Notes under the pieces: model-generated
Told to the model about the DNA's origin: nothing
What the model saw: the letters and a program-made list of their open reading frames with translations, nothing else
Databases searched by the model: none
In this document: piece after piece, positions 25,857-34,738 of the stretch
How positions within the stretch are numbered: the stretch's first letter is position 1
How the letters are laid out: each line of letters opens with the position of its first letter
DNA from: Armatimonadota bacterium
Lineage (GTDB): Bacteria > Armatimonadota > UBA5829
Direction of reading: 5' to 3'
Length of the DNA stretch: 57,990 nt
Assembly: GCA_026392045.1 (NCBI GenBank)
Contig: JAPLCU010000190.1
Location: 1 to 57,990 of the forward strand
Made by a program: the position numbers and the translations under genes

Positions 25857-26483
25857 TCAAACACCTAGAAATAAGTGAAGCAACAGATTCATGGGCGGCA
25901 TTATAATAGCCGGAAGAATATCTGGAGCGAGGAATATTAGCCCCAGAAAAACCATAAAACCATATCGACCCATAAACATATCATACTGCATTGCCTGTTC
26001 GCGGGGCAGGAGCGCAGAAAGTATATGCGACCCATCCAACGGCGATATAGGAATCAGGTTAAAAAGAGCAAGGCTAATACTTATCACAACTATCATGAGA
26101 ATAAAATGAAACACATTTTGCGTAAGTTGTGGCCCCACAAATCTTAGAATCAACCCCAATACCGCTGCGGTAATCAGATTAGACAGCGGCCCCCAGAGCG
26201 ACACCATCAGATTATCCCATCTAGGGTGGCGAAAATTGTATGGATTTACCTGCACTGGCTTACCCCAGCCAATACCAAATCCAGACCATGAAGATAACAC
26301 CATCATAATGGTCCCGACCGGGTCCAAGTGGTCTAATGGGTTCAGCGAAATCCTGCCCTGAGCCTTCGGCGTCTGATCTCCAGCTTTCCAAGCCGAATAG
26401 GCGTGGGAAAACTCATGAATGGTGATGCATATTATCAGCGCCACCATTGAAATCATAAATTCCATTATCTTATTGTTATCCAC
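25857..26483 (-). CDS. Site-2-protease-like M50 metallopeptidase (rhomboid-like size)
   Basis: An integral membrane protease of 208 residues with about five hydrophobic segments. The zinc motif HEFSHAYSAW (HExxH) lies in the first long helix, and NLIPISPLDGS holds the third ligand aspartate, as in the S2P/SpoIVFB core. GRISLNPLDHLDPVGTIMM is typical of the bacterial M50 group without PDZ domain. The GTG start is preceded by AAAGGAAAA. It sits between lysA and trpS, a common neighbourhood for this unassigned protease. The substrate is unknown. Confidence 0.85.
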   Translation of the reverse strand: MDNNKIMEFMISMVALIICITIHEFSHAYSAWKAGDQTPKAQGRISLNPLDHLDPVGTIMMVLSSWSGFGIGWGKPVQVNPYNFRHPRWDNLMVSLWGPLSNLITAAVLGLILRFVGPQLTQNVFHFILMIVVISISLALFNLIPISPLDGSHILSALLPREQAMQYDMFMGRYGFMVFLGLIFLAPDILPAIIMPPMNLLLHLFLGV

Positions 26484-26524
26484 TTATTTTCCTTTGAGCG
26501 GGAGAACCGCTCTCTAATCTTAAT

Positions 26525-27850
26525 CTATTTAAGGTGTTCCGGCAATTCATCGCACTTCACGAGGTCCTCTATGGTCTCGCGGCGCACGACAATATCAGCC
26601 TTGCCATCAGCCGCGAATACCACCTCCGGGCGAGTGAACCTGTTATAATTGCTCGCCATAGAGTGGTTATATGCGCCCGTTGTCTGCACGGCCAGCAGAT
26701 CGCCGATTTTTGCTTCTGGTAATACTACGCTCTCTATGAGCATATCGGCTTCACAATGTTTACCAGAGACAGTGTAAACCTTGGTGGGCTTGTCTCCCGC
26801 ACGGTTCGCTAAAATCGCCGAATAGAGCGCGTCATAAAGCGCAGGGCGCGGGTTATCGGAAAGACCGCCGTCTACGGGCAAATAGGTCTTAACACCAGGG
26901 GCCTCAGGAATGCTGACTTCCTTGGGCGCACCGATGGTATAAATGGTCGTTCCGGCCTCGCCGGCTATTGACCTGCCCGGCTCTATAATAAGCATTGGCT
27001 TTTCAATGCCGGTCTCGGCCACGGCGCTCTTTACGGCATCGCTAACAACCTTCGCGAAATCCTCGATTGTGGGTGGGTTGTGATCTTCAAGGTAGCGCGC
27101 GCCAAGGCCGCCGCCGATGTCCAAAACTCCCATCACAGCGCCAGTCTTTTCGCGAATCTGCTTGATAAACGCAGCCATCACCGGCACGGCTTCCACAAAC
27201 GGGTCCAGCTCGAAGATCTGACTGCCGATGTGGCAATGCACACCCGCCAGGTTCAGACCCTCCGCGCGGCGGAGCGCGGCCTTAACCGCCTCCATAGCTT
27301 TGCCGTTTTTGATATTGAAGCCGAATTTGCTGTTTTCCTGGCCTGTGCGGATCAGTCTATGCGTGTGCGGGTCCACCCCGGGATTGCATCTCAGCAAAAT
27401 CTCCTGCGTTTTACCCTCATCCTCGGCTATCGCGCTTAGGACTTCGAGCTCAAGGAAGCTGTCCACCACAACATACTTCACGCCATAATCGACCGCCATC
27501 TCAAGCTCTTCGGGCGACTTAAAATTGCCGTGGAAAAGTATTCGCTCCATAGGAAAACCGCCGCATTTGGCTGTGTAAAGCTCACCCGCGCTCGCCACAT
27601 CCAGCCAAAGGCCTTCCTTGCCGACCAGTGCGCACATAGCGGTCACAACAAACGCTTTGCTTGCGTAAGCTATGGCGGCGTTGCCGTATTCTTTTTCAAA
27701 TGAAGTTTTATACGCGCGGCACTTCTCCCTGATGAACGCTTCGTCCATCACATATAGCGGCGTGCCAAACTGCGCGGCAAGATCCACCACATCGCATCCG
27801 CCTATTTCAAGGTGGTTTTTTGAATTTATTTTTTGTGTTCCAAGCAGCAT
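26525..27850 (-). CDS. lysA: Diaminopimelate decarboxylase
   Basis: A PLP-dependent fold-III decarboxylase that converts meso-diaminopimelate to L-lysine in the last step of lysine synthesis. 441 residues. Motifs: YASKAFV with the PLP lysine, HCHIGSQIFELDPF, VLDIGGGLGARY, LIIEPGRSIAGEAG, and the substrate-binding SGKHCEADMLIE, where the active-site cysteine is followed by an acidic residue. The C-terminal TTGAYNHSMASNYNRFTRPEVV is normal. It starts at ATG. It is about 40 nt upstream of the M50 gene, so it probably belongs to that transcription unit. Confidence 0.96.
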   Translation of the reverse strand: MLLGTQKINSKNHLEIGGCDVVDLAAQFGTPLYVMDEAFIREKCRAYKTSFEKEYGNAAIAYASKAFVVTAMCALVGKEGLWLDVASAGELYTAKCGGFPMERILFHGNFKSPEELEMAVDYGVKYVVVDSFLELEVLSAIAEDEGKTQEILLRCNPGVDPHTHRLIRTGQENSKFGFNIKNGKAMEAVKAALRRAEGLNLAGVHCHIGSQIFELDPFVEAVPVMAAFIKQIREKTGAVMGVLDIGGGLGARYLEDHNPPTIEDFAKVVSDAVKSAVAETGIEKPMLIIEPGRSIAGEAGTTIYTIGAPKEVSIPEAPGVKTYLPVDGGLSDNPRPALYDALYSAILANRAGDKPTKVYTVSGKHCEADMLIESVVLPEAKIGDLLAVQTTGAYNHSMASNYNRFTRPEVVFAADGKADIVVRRETIEDLVKCDELPEHLK

Positions 27851-28028
27851 GGTTTAGCCCATCCCGATAATATTTAGATTGTACAGAAAAAAACGAACCG
27901 CTTTCGCTGCAAGAATGGCAACCCGGTTCAACTCTAATTTAACACATGGAGCGCTGGATGTCAAATCGAAGCAAGGCAAAAAAGTCTTATCACGGGTGCA
28001 TGGAAGCAAGGAAGCGCTGAAATGACAG

Positions 28029-28598
28029 CTATGCCCGATTATACGTGTTCATAGCAGCCTCGATGCCTTCTTCCAGAATCGCGTTTAGGGCGTCTGCTGT
28101 TTCTTGCAAGGTGATGTCCATCTCTACGCGGTCTTTGCGGTTGAAACGCGAGAGCACGTGGTTGATAACTGTTCCTCCGCGCCCGATTCCGATGCGAATT
28201 CGGGGAAATTCAGATGAATGAATATGGCGGATGATTGAGGTCATTCCCTTGTGGCCGCCTGATGAGCCTTGGGGTTTGATTCTGATTTTGCCGAGCGGGA
28301 GGTCAAGGTCATCGTAGATTACCAGCATATCCGATGGCTCCAAGTGGTATTTACGAATAAGTTCACCTACCGCCAAGCCGCTGTTGTTCATAAATGTCTG
28401 CGGCTTGGCGAGGATTATCTGTTCACCGTAATGCTCGAAACTGCCTACCAGGCAATGACATTGACGGCTGAGAATTCGTATGTGTTTCTTCTTTGCGAAT
28501 ATGTCCAGCACATCAAAACCGGAATTGTGCCGGGTATGGGCGTATTGCCTGCCGGGGTTGCCCAGTCCAACAATCAGCTTCACTGTTGGTCTTTCCAC
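28029..28598 (-). CDS. pth: Peptidyl-tRNA hydrolase
   Basis: Recycles tRNA from peptidyl-tRNA dropped by stalled ribosomes. 189 residues with all family marks: VGLGNPGRQYAHTRHNSGFDVLD (catalytic His), LAKPQTFMNNSG (Asn), YDDLDLPLGKIRIKPQGSSGGHKGM with the conserved Asp and the lid loop, and IGIGRGG. The start overlaps the prs 3' end by 19 bp, so translation is coupled. The order glmU, prs, pth is the one known from Bacillus, where a ctc gene stands between prs and pth. That gene is missing here. Confidence 0.96.
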   Translation of the reverse strand: MERPTVKLIVGLGNPGRQYAHTRHNSGFDVLDIFAKKKHIRILSRQCHCLVGSFEHYGEQIILAKPQTFMNNSGLAVGELIRKYHLEPSDMLVIYDDLDLPLGKIRIKPQGSSGGHKGMTSIIRHIHSSEFPRIRIGIGRGGTVINHVLSRFNRKDRVEMDITLQETADALNAILEEGIEAAMNTYNRA

Positions 28599-29542
28599 TG
28601 TTTTTCAAATATTTCGCTCACGCTGCGATCAAAATGTATGCGTGTGATAGCGTCGGCGAGGAGGTCAGCTACTGAAATGACCTCGATCTTACCGTTGCGC
28701 CTGGCCTCCGGCAGGGGGATGGTGTCGGTAATGATCGTTTTGGTTACCGCGGAGGCTACCAATTTCTCCGGCGCCCCGCCTGAGAGCACTCCATGGGTGC
28801 AGGCCGCATAGACCTCTTTGGCTCCGAGCTTGATCAGAGCGTTCGCTCCACTCACGATAGAGCCGCCGGTATCGATCATGTCATCCAGCATAATCGCTTT
28901 CTTACCGTTGACCTCGCCGATCACTTCCATGACCTCCGAGCGGTTGGGCTCCGGCCTTCTCTTCACGATAATTGCGAGCGGAGTTCCCAGCGCCTCTGCA
29001 AGAGTCCTCGCGCGAGGCACTCCGCCGACATCCGGCGAGACCACCACGGTATTGTCGGTAACCTCGATGTTTTTCTTGATATGGTCGGCTATGATAGGCC
29101 CTGCGTAGAGGTTATCCACAGGGATATCAAAGAAACCTACGCTCTGACCGGAGTGGAGATCGATTGTCAACAGCCTGCTTGCTCCAGCTGCAGTCAGAAG
29201 ATCCGCGACCAATTTTGCCGTGACAGGTTCGCGGGGCTTGACCTTGCGGTCCTGCCTGGAGTAGCAATAATACGGCATCACCACATTCACCCGCCTGGCC
29301 GATGCCCTCTTGAACGCGTCGATCATAATGAGCAGCTCCATCAGGTGCTCATTGACGGGCGCTGGCATGGATTGTAAAATGAATACATCATCTCCACGCA
29401 CACTCTCTTCAACCTGCACATGGACCTCGCCGTCAGAAAAGCGCTGGATTACTATATTGCCCAGAGCAACTTTCATTTTAGCGGCAACTGTTTTGGAAAG
29501 CTCCGGGTTTCCCGTCCCGGAAAAGAGCATTAGCTCGTCCAT
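28580..29542 (-). CDS. prs: Ribose-phosphate pyrophosphokinase
   Basis: Makes PRPP from ribose 5-phosphate and ATP for nucleotide, His and Trp synthesis. 320 residues, class I. Seen: FSGTGNPELSKTVA, FSDGEVHVQVEESVRGDDVFILQS, the flexible loop YYCYSRQDRKVKPREPVTAKL, VVVSPDVGGVPRARTLAEALG, and the PRPP-binding IMLDDMIDTGGSI. The Shine-Dalgarno sequence AAAGGAG overlaps the last codons of the upstream glmU-like gene, so expression is coupled. It is a housekeeping gene with nothing unusual inside. Confidence 0.97.
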   Translation of the reverse strand: MDELMLFSGTGNPELSKTVAAKMKVALGNIVIQRFSDGEVHVQVEESVRGDDVFILQSMPAPVNEHLMELLIMIDAFKRASARRVNVVMPYYCYSRQDRKVKPREPVTAKLVADLLTAAGASRLLTIDLHSGQSVGFFDIPVDNLYAGPIIADHIKKNIEVTDNTVVVSPDVGGVPRARTLAEALGTPLAIIVKRRPEPNRSEVMEVIGEVNGKKAIMLDDMIDTGGSIVSGANALIKLGAKEVYAACTHGVLSGGAPEKLVASAVTKTIITDTIPLPEARRNGKIEVISVADLLADAITRIHFDRSVSEIFEKQWKDQQ

Positions 29543-29548
29543 CGTGTT

Positions 29549-30553
29549 TTACTCCTTTGTGCCGTCGGCCATTGTTACGTTGCGCAGCCGGACGAATGGC
29601 CCAACCTCGCAGTTTGCCCCGATATTGCTGCCCCGCTCGATCACGGTGCATGGGTGGATGATTGTGTCCTTACCAATCAGGACATCGCAGTCTATATATG
29701 CGCTCGCGGGGTCGATTATGGTCACCCCTGCAAGCATGTGAGTTTTGTTTATTCGCCGTCTCATCTCAGCCGCCGATGCAGCCAGTTCGACGCGGTTATT
29801 TATGCCCATCACATCGATAGCGTTGTCGGCTATCACAGCTCCCACCTTCCCGTTGCTTCGGTATCCTGATGCCGAAGCCGGTCCAGTGTTGTTGCTTCGG
29901 TATCCTGATGCCGAAGCTGGTCCAGTGTTGCCGAGCATTCCTATAACATCCGTGAGGTAATACTCACCCTGGGCGTTGTTGTTGCGCAGCATTGCCAGCT
30001 TTTCCGCAAGAAGAGCCTTGTGGAAACAATATATTGAAGTGTTGATCTCGCCTATTGCGAGGGTTTTTGCGTCAGCGTCTTTGGCTTCGGTAATGCACAT
30101 CACCGAGCCGTTGTCGTCGCGCACTATGCGGCCGTAGTGAGTGGCATCGTCCAGAACAGCCGTCAGCAGCGTTGCCGCGTTTCCGGTAGAGGCGTGGGTA
30201 TTTATGAGATCAGCGAGCGTCTCAGACGTGATCAGGGGCGCATCGCCCGGCAGCACGACAACATCCGTAATGTCCTGGGCAATGCTTGGCATAGCCTGCA
30301 GGCATGCGTGTCCGGTTCCGAGCTGCTCGAACTGGTAAGCGTAGGAGATATCCTCGCCGATGGCGGCCTTGACCTTTTCGGCCTCATATCCCACCACAAC
30401 GACCACATCTTTAATACCCGCGGCAATGCAGGCATCCACGATGTGCCGAGTCATAGCCTTCCCGCAAATCGTATGCGCGCCCTTAGGCAAGGCAGACTTC
30501 ATCCTCGTGCTCTTACCCGCCGCCATAATGACGGCAGCAAACTTGTTACTCAA
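29549..30553 (-). CDS. glmU: GlmU-like uridylyltransferase, shortened, with duplicated repeat insert
   Basis: The N-terminal part is the sugar-1-phosphate uridylyltransferase of GlmU: AAVIMAAGKSTRMKSALPKGAHTICGKAM, FEQLGTGHACLQ and VVVLPGDAPL. It should make UDP-GlcNAc for cell-wall synthesis. Two departures stand out. First, NTGPASASGYRSN occurs twice in a row where normal GlmU runs straight on to the VIADNAIDVMGINNRVELA segment; the insert is a translated copy of a dispersed hairpin repeat. Second, the left-handed beta-helix stops after about four turns (DGTKE-stop), so the acetyltransferase site is missing. About 334 residues against roughly 450 in GlmU. A TTG start with GGGGAGGG 6 nt upstream is preferred. 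It heads the prs-pth unit. Confidence 0.85.
   Translation of the reverse strand: MSNKFAAVIMAAGKSTRMKSALPKGAHTICGKAMTRHIVDACIAAGIKDVVVVVGYEAEKVKAAIGEDISYAYQFEQLGTGHACLQAMPSIAQDITDVVVLPGDAPLITSETLADLINTHASTGNAATLLTAVLDDATHYGRIVRDDNGSVMCITEAKDADAKTLAIGEINTSIYCFHKALLAEKLAMLRNNNAQGEYYLTDVIGMLGNTGPASASGYRSNNTGPASASGYRSNGKVGAVIADNAIDVMGINNRVELAASAAEMRRRINKTHMLAGVTIIDPASAYIDCDVLIGKDTIIHPCTVIERGSNIGANCEVGPFVRLRNVTMADGTKE
29852..29929. repeat. Tandem 39-bp copies of the GTTGCTTCGG hairpin repeat within a CDS
   Basis: Two adjacent 39-bp units differ at one base. Each starts with the hairpin GTTGCTTCGG...CCGAAGC and ends GGTCCAGTGTT. 39 is a multiple of three, so both copies keep the glmU-like frame and add 26 residues. 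Confidence 0.9.
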
Positions 30554-30678
30554 AACAACCCTCCCCAGCAATTCCCAGAGACAATTATAGCAGATTGGCG
30601 AGGGGATGGTAATGGCTGTTATGGTTTATAGATCAGAATTGACATGGATACCGTAAGACTGCTACGATAGAAGCTAAA

Positions 30679-31545
30679 TTGAGTCATTATTACATTTCGG
30701 AGAATGATCACTTGGCATGTACATACAGAGATGGCAAAAACACACGAATAGATAAACGTGGAACATTTTTGAAAGTATTAGGTAAAGGACTTCCGGGACC
30801 TGATGATACTATCAGCGATTTGATTGATCAGATGGATGCAGCAGTACGGAAGGAATACTCGGCCACCACAACAGGTGCATTAAGTAATGCGCACGGTGAC
30901 TGGTATGAATGGTTGCTTGCTATCATAGCTTGGAACACACACGCAAAGTTCAAAACAAAGTGTGTAGCATTGAAGCTTCCCAATATATCACGCTTTGATG
31001 TCTCAGAACTGTACTGTGATGAACTTCACAAAATGATTGTGCACCTTAGAAGCGAGGTCATGGATGCCTCAGCGGTAAAGATGATTACATCAAATCCGGA
31101 CTTTGTGGTGGTAAACCATCCCAAAGCCGCATCTATTAAACTGCCGCAGCCGATAACCACAGTTAACCCCAAGTTATTGGACAATATTGAAGCAGCATAT
31201 AAGCTGTTCTGTGGTGAATGCGACTTTGAATCTATTAGGGCGTATGTCGCAGCAAAATTCTCCTTTCGGCCTGACAGGCGTCTGCAGGTGCCACATGAAG
31301 GCAGCCTTATGAAAGCTTTGTATGTGCATCTTCAAACCCGATTATGGATTACACAACCAGACGGACTTAAGTATTATGCAGTCGCGGCAAAAGTGAAAGA
31401 ACCGGATAGAATTGCACTGTCGACTGTCGCCACGCACTCGATAACAACTGTGATGAGCGTGCCGCAAGCAGCTGTTGACCGTGTTTTTGAAACCCATCGC
31501 ATAAGGGATATCGAGAGTTCATTCCAAACTATATTGAATTCGTGA
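30679..31545 (+). CDS. Type II restriction endonuclease, Cfr10I/Bse634I family
   Basis: The 288-residue protein carries the catalytic pattern of this family. D141 in SNPDFVVV, K193 in AAKFSFRPDRR and E207 in VPHEGSLMKALY give PD-X51-K-X13-E, and an upstream Glu lies in GDWYEWL (E77). The published family layout is PD-X46-55-K-X12-13-E. Known members cut RCCGGY as tetramers, so RCCGGY or a CCGG-core site is the predicted target; this is an inference. It starts at TTG with a weak AGAAG upstream. Its stop overlaps the convergent methyltransferase gene by 17 bp, the normal pairing of a restriction-modification system. Confidence 0.82.
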   Translation: MSHYYISENDHLACTYRDGKNTRIDKRGTFLKVLGKGLPGPDDTISDLIDQMDAAVRKEYSATTTGALSNAHGDWYEWLLAIIAWNTHAKFKTKCVALKLPNISRFDVSELYCDELHKMIVHLRSEVMDASAVKMITSNPDFVVVNHPKAASIKLPQPITTVNPKLLDNIEAAYKLFCGECDFESIRAYVAAKFSFRPDRRLQVPHEGSLMKALYVHLQTRLWITQPDGLKYYAVAAKVKEPDRIALSTVATHSITTVMSVPQAAVDRVFETHRIRDIESSFQTILNS

Positions 31546-32788
31546 GAAATTGACGAATTGCCAACCCAAGTGCCTTTCCTAGCAGAGGCGGTACAGCATT
31601 GCCTATCTGTTTACCTACGCTGACAAGGGTCACGGTGTTCCTTTGGTGACATCTGAACATCCATTCTGGCGGAAATGATTGAATGGCTGCCATTTCATGG
31701 CTACTTAGCCCTCGGTTTTCATAAGGATGAATATACATTCCCTTCATAGGATTGTATGCAGCAGTACGAATTGTCAAAGCGGGACGGTCCAGACGCATCC
31801 GCCCAAATGTATCATGCCCTTGGTGTTTTCCTGTCTTCCAACAGTTTGGGCGAATATCCATCGGCAAAACTTTGAAGTTTTGGCCTATTCCAATGTATTC
31901 CATTCGACGGCGCACTATATCAGACGTATTCATCAGAGCATAGTCGGAACGGCTACGTGGCCAAGACTTGACATCATCAAGAGCTTCTTCCAAAGTCTTC
32001 CAAAGTCGAACTGGCTCTGATGATAAGTATCCTGTACGCGCGTGCAACATATCCCTTGTCTCAGCATTAACAAATGCTAGTGGGAACGGGAAGCACGGTA
32101 TATTCCCGGTTCTGCAGCCGAGCATAATGAAACGCTTTCTTTGCTGCGGAACGCAGTAATCCGCTGCATTTAGCACACCCTGACAAATGTAGTATCCCTG
32201 CGACCCAAGTTCATCAACTATGCGGTCGCGTATTTCTTGATTTCTGCCATGTCCAAATCCTTCGACATTCTCAAAGAGAAAGGCAGACGGACGGCAATCA
32301 GTAACAATTCGTATGAACTCAGCAAATAAGGTACCGTTTACTAGGTCAGCCACGCCTTCCTTCTTGCCAATATTACTGAATGGCTGACAGGGTGGCCCGC
32401 CAGCTACAAGTGCTAGCTCCCCAGGTAGGATGCCGGCTGACTTCAGCAATTCATAAGCGGAAACTTTTCTGATATCACCATTTGCCGCTTGCACGCTGTC
32501 CGTTGCGGGGCACCACTGTGGCCTGTTGTAAGCAAGTGTTGCGCGGCAATCTGCGTCAATCTCCACGCAAATTGCAGTCTCAAAGCCGGCCATTTCCAGG
32601 CCCAAGTCAAGGCCGCCAGCTCCTGAAAACAAGCTGATAACTTTGTTGTTCCTAAACGGCCGTGTTGATACTTGTGATATATCTATAAAGTTCAAACCAG
32701 TCATTTTGTCAAAATAGCGTTCCTTCGCTATAGGTGCGAACACCGTTCGGCGATCACTGGCTTTTGTTAGGAGGTTTCGCAGCGGCAT
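31529..32788 (-). CDS. DNA (cytosine-5)-methyltransferase
   Basis: A 419-residue C5 methyltransferase with motifs in canonical order: I FSGAGGLDLGLEMAGF, IV GGPPCQPFSNIGK with the catalytic cysteine, VI FENVEG, VIII QQRKRFIMLG, IX region RLDRPALTIRT, X GNAVPPLLGKALG. The target-recognition part lies between VIII and IX. It should protect the genome against the convergent endonuclease. The frame begins within vsr (35-bp overlap); an internal ATG at 32704 is a possible alternative. If the endonuclease cuts RCCGGY, this enzyme should methylate one C of that site. Confidence 0.94.
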   Translation of the reverse strand: MPLRNLLTKASDRRTVFAPIAKERYFDKMTGLNFIDISQVSTRPFRNNKVISLFSGAGGLDLGLEMAGFETAICVEIDADCRATLAYNRPQWCPATDSVQAANGDIRKVSAYELLKSAGILPGELALVAGGPPCQPFSNIGKKEGVADLVNGTLFAEFIRIVTDCRPSAFLFENVEGFGHGRNQEIRDRIVDELGSQGYYICQGVLNAADYCVPQQRKRFIMLGCRTGNIPCFPFPLAFVNAETRDMLHARTGYLSSEPVRLWKTLEEALDDVKSWPRSRSDYALMNTSDIVRRRMEYIGIGQNFKVLPMDIRPNCWKTGKHQGHDTFGRMRLDRPALTIRTAAYNPMKGMYIHPYENRGLSSHEMAAIQSFPPEWMFRCHQRNTVTLVSVGKQIGNAVPPLLGKALGLAIRQFLTNSI

Positions 32789-33209
32789 GGCCCGTATCTT
32801 TTCCTTTCTCGAATTCGGTTGCTAATCTTAACTGGAGTCTTTCCTGATTTCTTGTTTCACATTCCCAAACAATGATAACGCGCCATCCCATATGCTGTAG
32901 CTCGTTGATGATGTTTATATCCCTGGCAACATTGCTTGACAGTTTCGCGTCCCAAAACGCGCTGTTCGTTTGCGGTTTTTTTGCTTTACTGCAGCCCTCA
33001 TGCCCGTGCCAAAAACAACCGTTAACAAATATGATAGCCTTATATTTCGGCAAGACAATGTCAGGGCAGCCTGGTAAATCGTGTCTATGTAATCGATAGC
33101 GTAACCCAAGTCGGTAAATGATAGAACGCACCACCATTTCCGGTTTAGTGTCTGCTCGCTTTACGGTGGACATTATTCTGCTTCGTGTTTCCTTGTCGAA
33201 AATATCCAT
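32754..33209 (-). CDS. vsr: Very-short-patch repair endonuclease
   Basis: Nicks next to T in T:G mismatches that arise when 5-methylcytosine deaminates. 151 residues. The Vsr signature is complete: MDIFDKETRSRIMSTVK, the catalytic region LPGCPDIVLPKYKAIIFVNGCFWHGHEGC (Asp, and the zinc-binding Cys/His set), SNVARDINIINELQHMGWRVIIVWECE. The second methionine (33209) matches the family start better than the frame's first. It is upstream of, and overlaps, the C5 methyltransferase, as expected because it guards that enzyme's sites from mutation. Confidence 0.95.
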   Translation of the reverse strand: MDIFDKETRSRIMSTVKRADTKPEMVVRSIIYRLGLRYRLHRHDLPGCPDIVLPKYKAIIFVNGCFWHGHEGCSKAKKPQTNSAFWDAKLSSNVARDINIINELQHMGWRVIIVWECETRNQERLQLRLATEFEKGKDTGHAAAKPPNKSQ

Positions 33210-33440
33210 AACTGCACGAATCAACTTTTCTAAAGCAACCCTCTAAAGTTTCCTCGTTTCAAGCCATATTAATATACACCTAACAGCACCCAATATACAA
33301 GCTACGGTGGCTTTATTTGTGGGTGTTTTGGGACTTCTGTTGCTAAATGAACTACAGATTTTTATGCTACGGGAGTGTCTGCGACCACCGCACTTCCAAC
33401 ATTACGCAATCAAGAGTTCCCGCAGCATCTTGAAAATGCA

Positions 33441-33465
33441 GGGTCGGGATTGCAAATCCCGACCC
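33441..33465. terminator. 11-bp perfect hairpin GGGTCGGGATT
   Basis: GGGTCGGGATT and AATCCCGACCC pair around a 3-nt loop. It lies in the 290-bp gap between leuB and vsr, both on the minus strand. Related GTCGGG hairpins occur at 35777-35803 and 48294-48324, so it may also be a repeat family member. Confidence 0.6.
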
Positions 33466-33501
33466 AACGATACTTTACAGCACATACTTTAGACTTCTAA
33501 C

Positions 33502-34560
33502 CTAAGCGTCAGCCACGAACTGCGCGACCATGTCGCCAACTTCGCTGGTGGAGTAGCCCATTTTGCCTGCGCTCATGCTCTTGAGCTTGTTGCCGGTGAC
33601 GTATGCTATGGCTTTGTCGACCAGGTCAGCGGCTTTCTGCTCACCGATTGTATCTAGCAGCATCTGCAGCGCGCCAATGGCTGCTAGAGGGTTGATTATG
33701 TTCATTCCCGTATACTTGGGCGCGGAGCCGCCGATAGGCTCGAACATGGAAACGCCTTCAGGGTTGATGTTTCCGCCTGCCGCTATGCCCATTCCGCCTT
33801 GGGTCATTGCGCCGAGGTCTGTGATAATATCGCCGAACATATTATCGGTGACGATGACATCGAACCACTCAGGGTTCTTGACCATCCACATGGTGGTTGC
33901 ATCCACGTGGGCATAATCCGTGGTGATATCAGGATATTCCTTGGCCACTTCATAGAATGCCCGCTCCCAGAGATCGAACGCGAATGTGAGGACGTTGGTC
34001 TTGCCGCACAGAGTCAGTTTCTTTCTCTTGTTGCGTTTTCGGCAATATTCGAAAGCGTAGCGAATGCAGCGCTCGACTCCCTTGCGGGTGTTGATCGATT
34101 CCTGCACGGCAACTTCATCAGGGGTGCCCTTTTTGAGCACGCCGCCTGCGCCTGCATAGAGGCCTTCGGTGTTCTCGCGGACCACCACGTAGTCGATATC
34201 TTCCGGGCCTTTGCCCTTGAGCGGGGTATCAACGCCGGGATAGAGCTTGACCGGGCGAAGGTTGATATATTGGTCAAGGCTGAATCTCAAACTGAGAAGA
34301 ATGCCCTTTTCCAATATTCCGGGCTTCACATCAGGGTGACCGATTGCGCCCAGAAAAATGGCGTCGTATTGCCTGAGTTCATCGGCTGCCGTCTCGGGCA
34401 GGATTTCGCCGGTTCTCAAGTATCTGTCGCCGCCAAAATCGTAGTCTTTGGTCTCATAGGTGAAGTTACATTTCTTACTCGCCGCTTCCAATACCTTCAG
34501 GCCTTCTTTTACGACTTCAGGCCCGGTGCCATCGCCGCCGATGACCGCTATCTTGTACAT
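33502..34560 (-). CDS. leuB: 3-Isopropylmalate dehydrogenase
   Basis: An NAD-dependent beta-decarboxylating dehydrogenase of leucine synthesis. 352 residues. [14 protein letters not shown] is the start, [19 protein letters not shown] contains the substrate arginines, [15 protein letters not shown] is diagnostic, and [25 protein letters not shown] holds the metal aspartates. The LeuB2-like sequence is close to tartrate and isocitrate dehydrogenases, so another 2-hydroxyacid substrate cannot be fully excluded. The second ATG (34560) is chosen because AGGAGG lies 9 nt before it and touches the first ATG directly. No other leu gene is nearby. Confidence 0.88.
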   Translation of the reverse strand: MYKIAVIGGDGTGPEVVKEGLKVLEAASKKCNFTYETKDYDFGGDRYLRTGEILPETAADELRQYDAIFLGAIGHPDVKPGILEKGILLSLRFSLDQYINLRPVKLYPGVDTPLKGKGPEDIDYVVVRENTEGLYAGAGGVLKKGTPDEVAVQESINTRKGVERCIRYAFEYCRKRNKRKKLTLCGKTNVLTFAFDLWERAFYEVAKEYPDITTDYAHVDATTMWMVKNPEWFDVIVTDNMFGDIITDLGAMTQGGMGIAAGGNINPEGVSMFEPIGGSAPKYTGMNIINPLAAIGALQMLLDTIGEQKAADLVDKAIAYVTGNKLKSMSAGKMGYSTSEVGDMVAQFVADA

Positions 34561-34677
34561 TTGATACATCCTCCTGGGGAATCTTAATTGCGTTTTACTA
34601 TTATAGTTATTCGCCGTGAGCGCCCGATAATCCTCCAGTAAATCTATTTGAATGCTCAGTTCAGAAAATAAAGTGTA

Positions 34678-34706
34678 TTGACGCTAGCGAGCAAGCGTGC
34701 TAAACT
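34678..34706 (+). promoter_or_regulatory. Sigma-70-type promoter of the WYL regulator gene
   Basis: TTGACG, 17-nt spacer and TAAACT. The spacer contains the dyad ACGCT-N8-AGCGT (34681-34698), which may be an operator. Start near 34713, about 26 nt before the TTG codon. Confidence 0.6.
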
Positions 34707-34738
34707 AAGTCTACAATATAGAAGAAGAGGTTATAATA

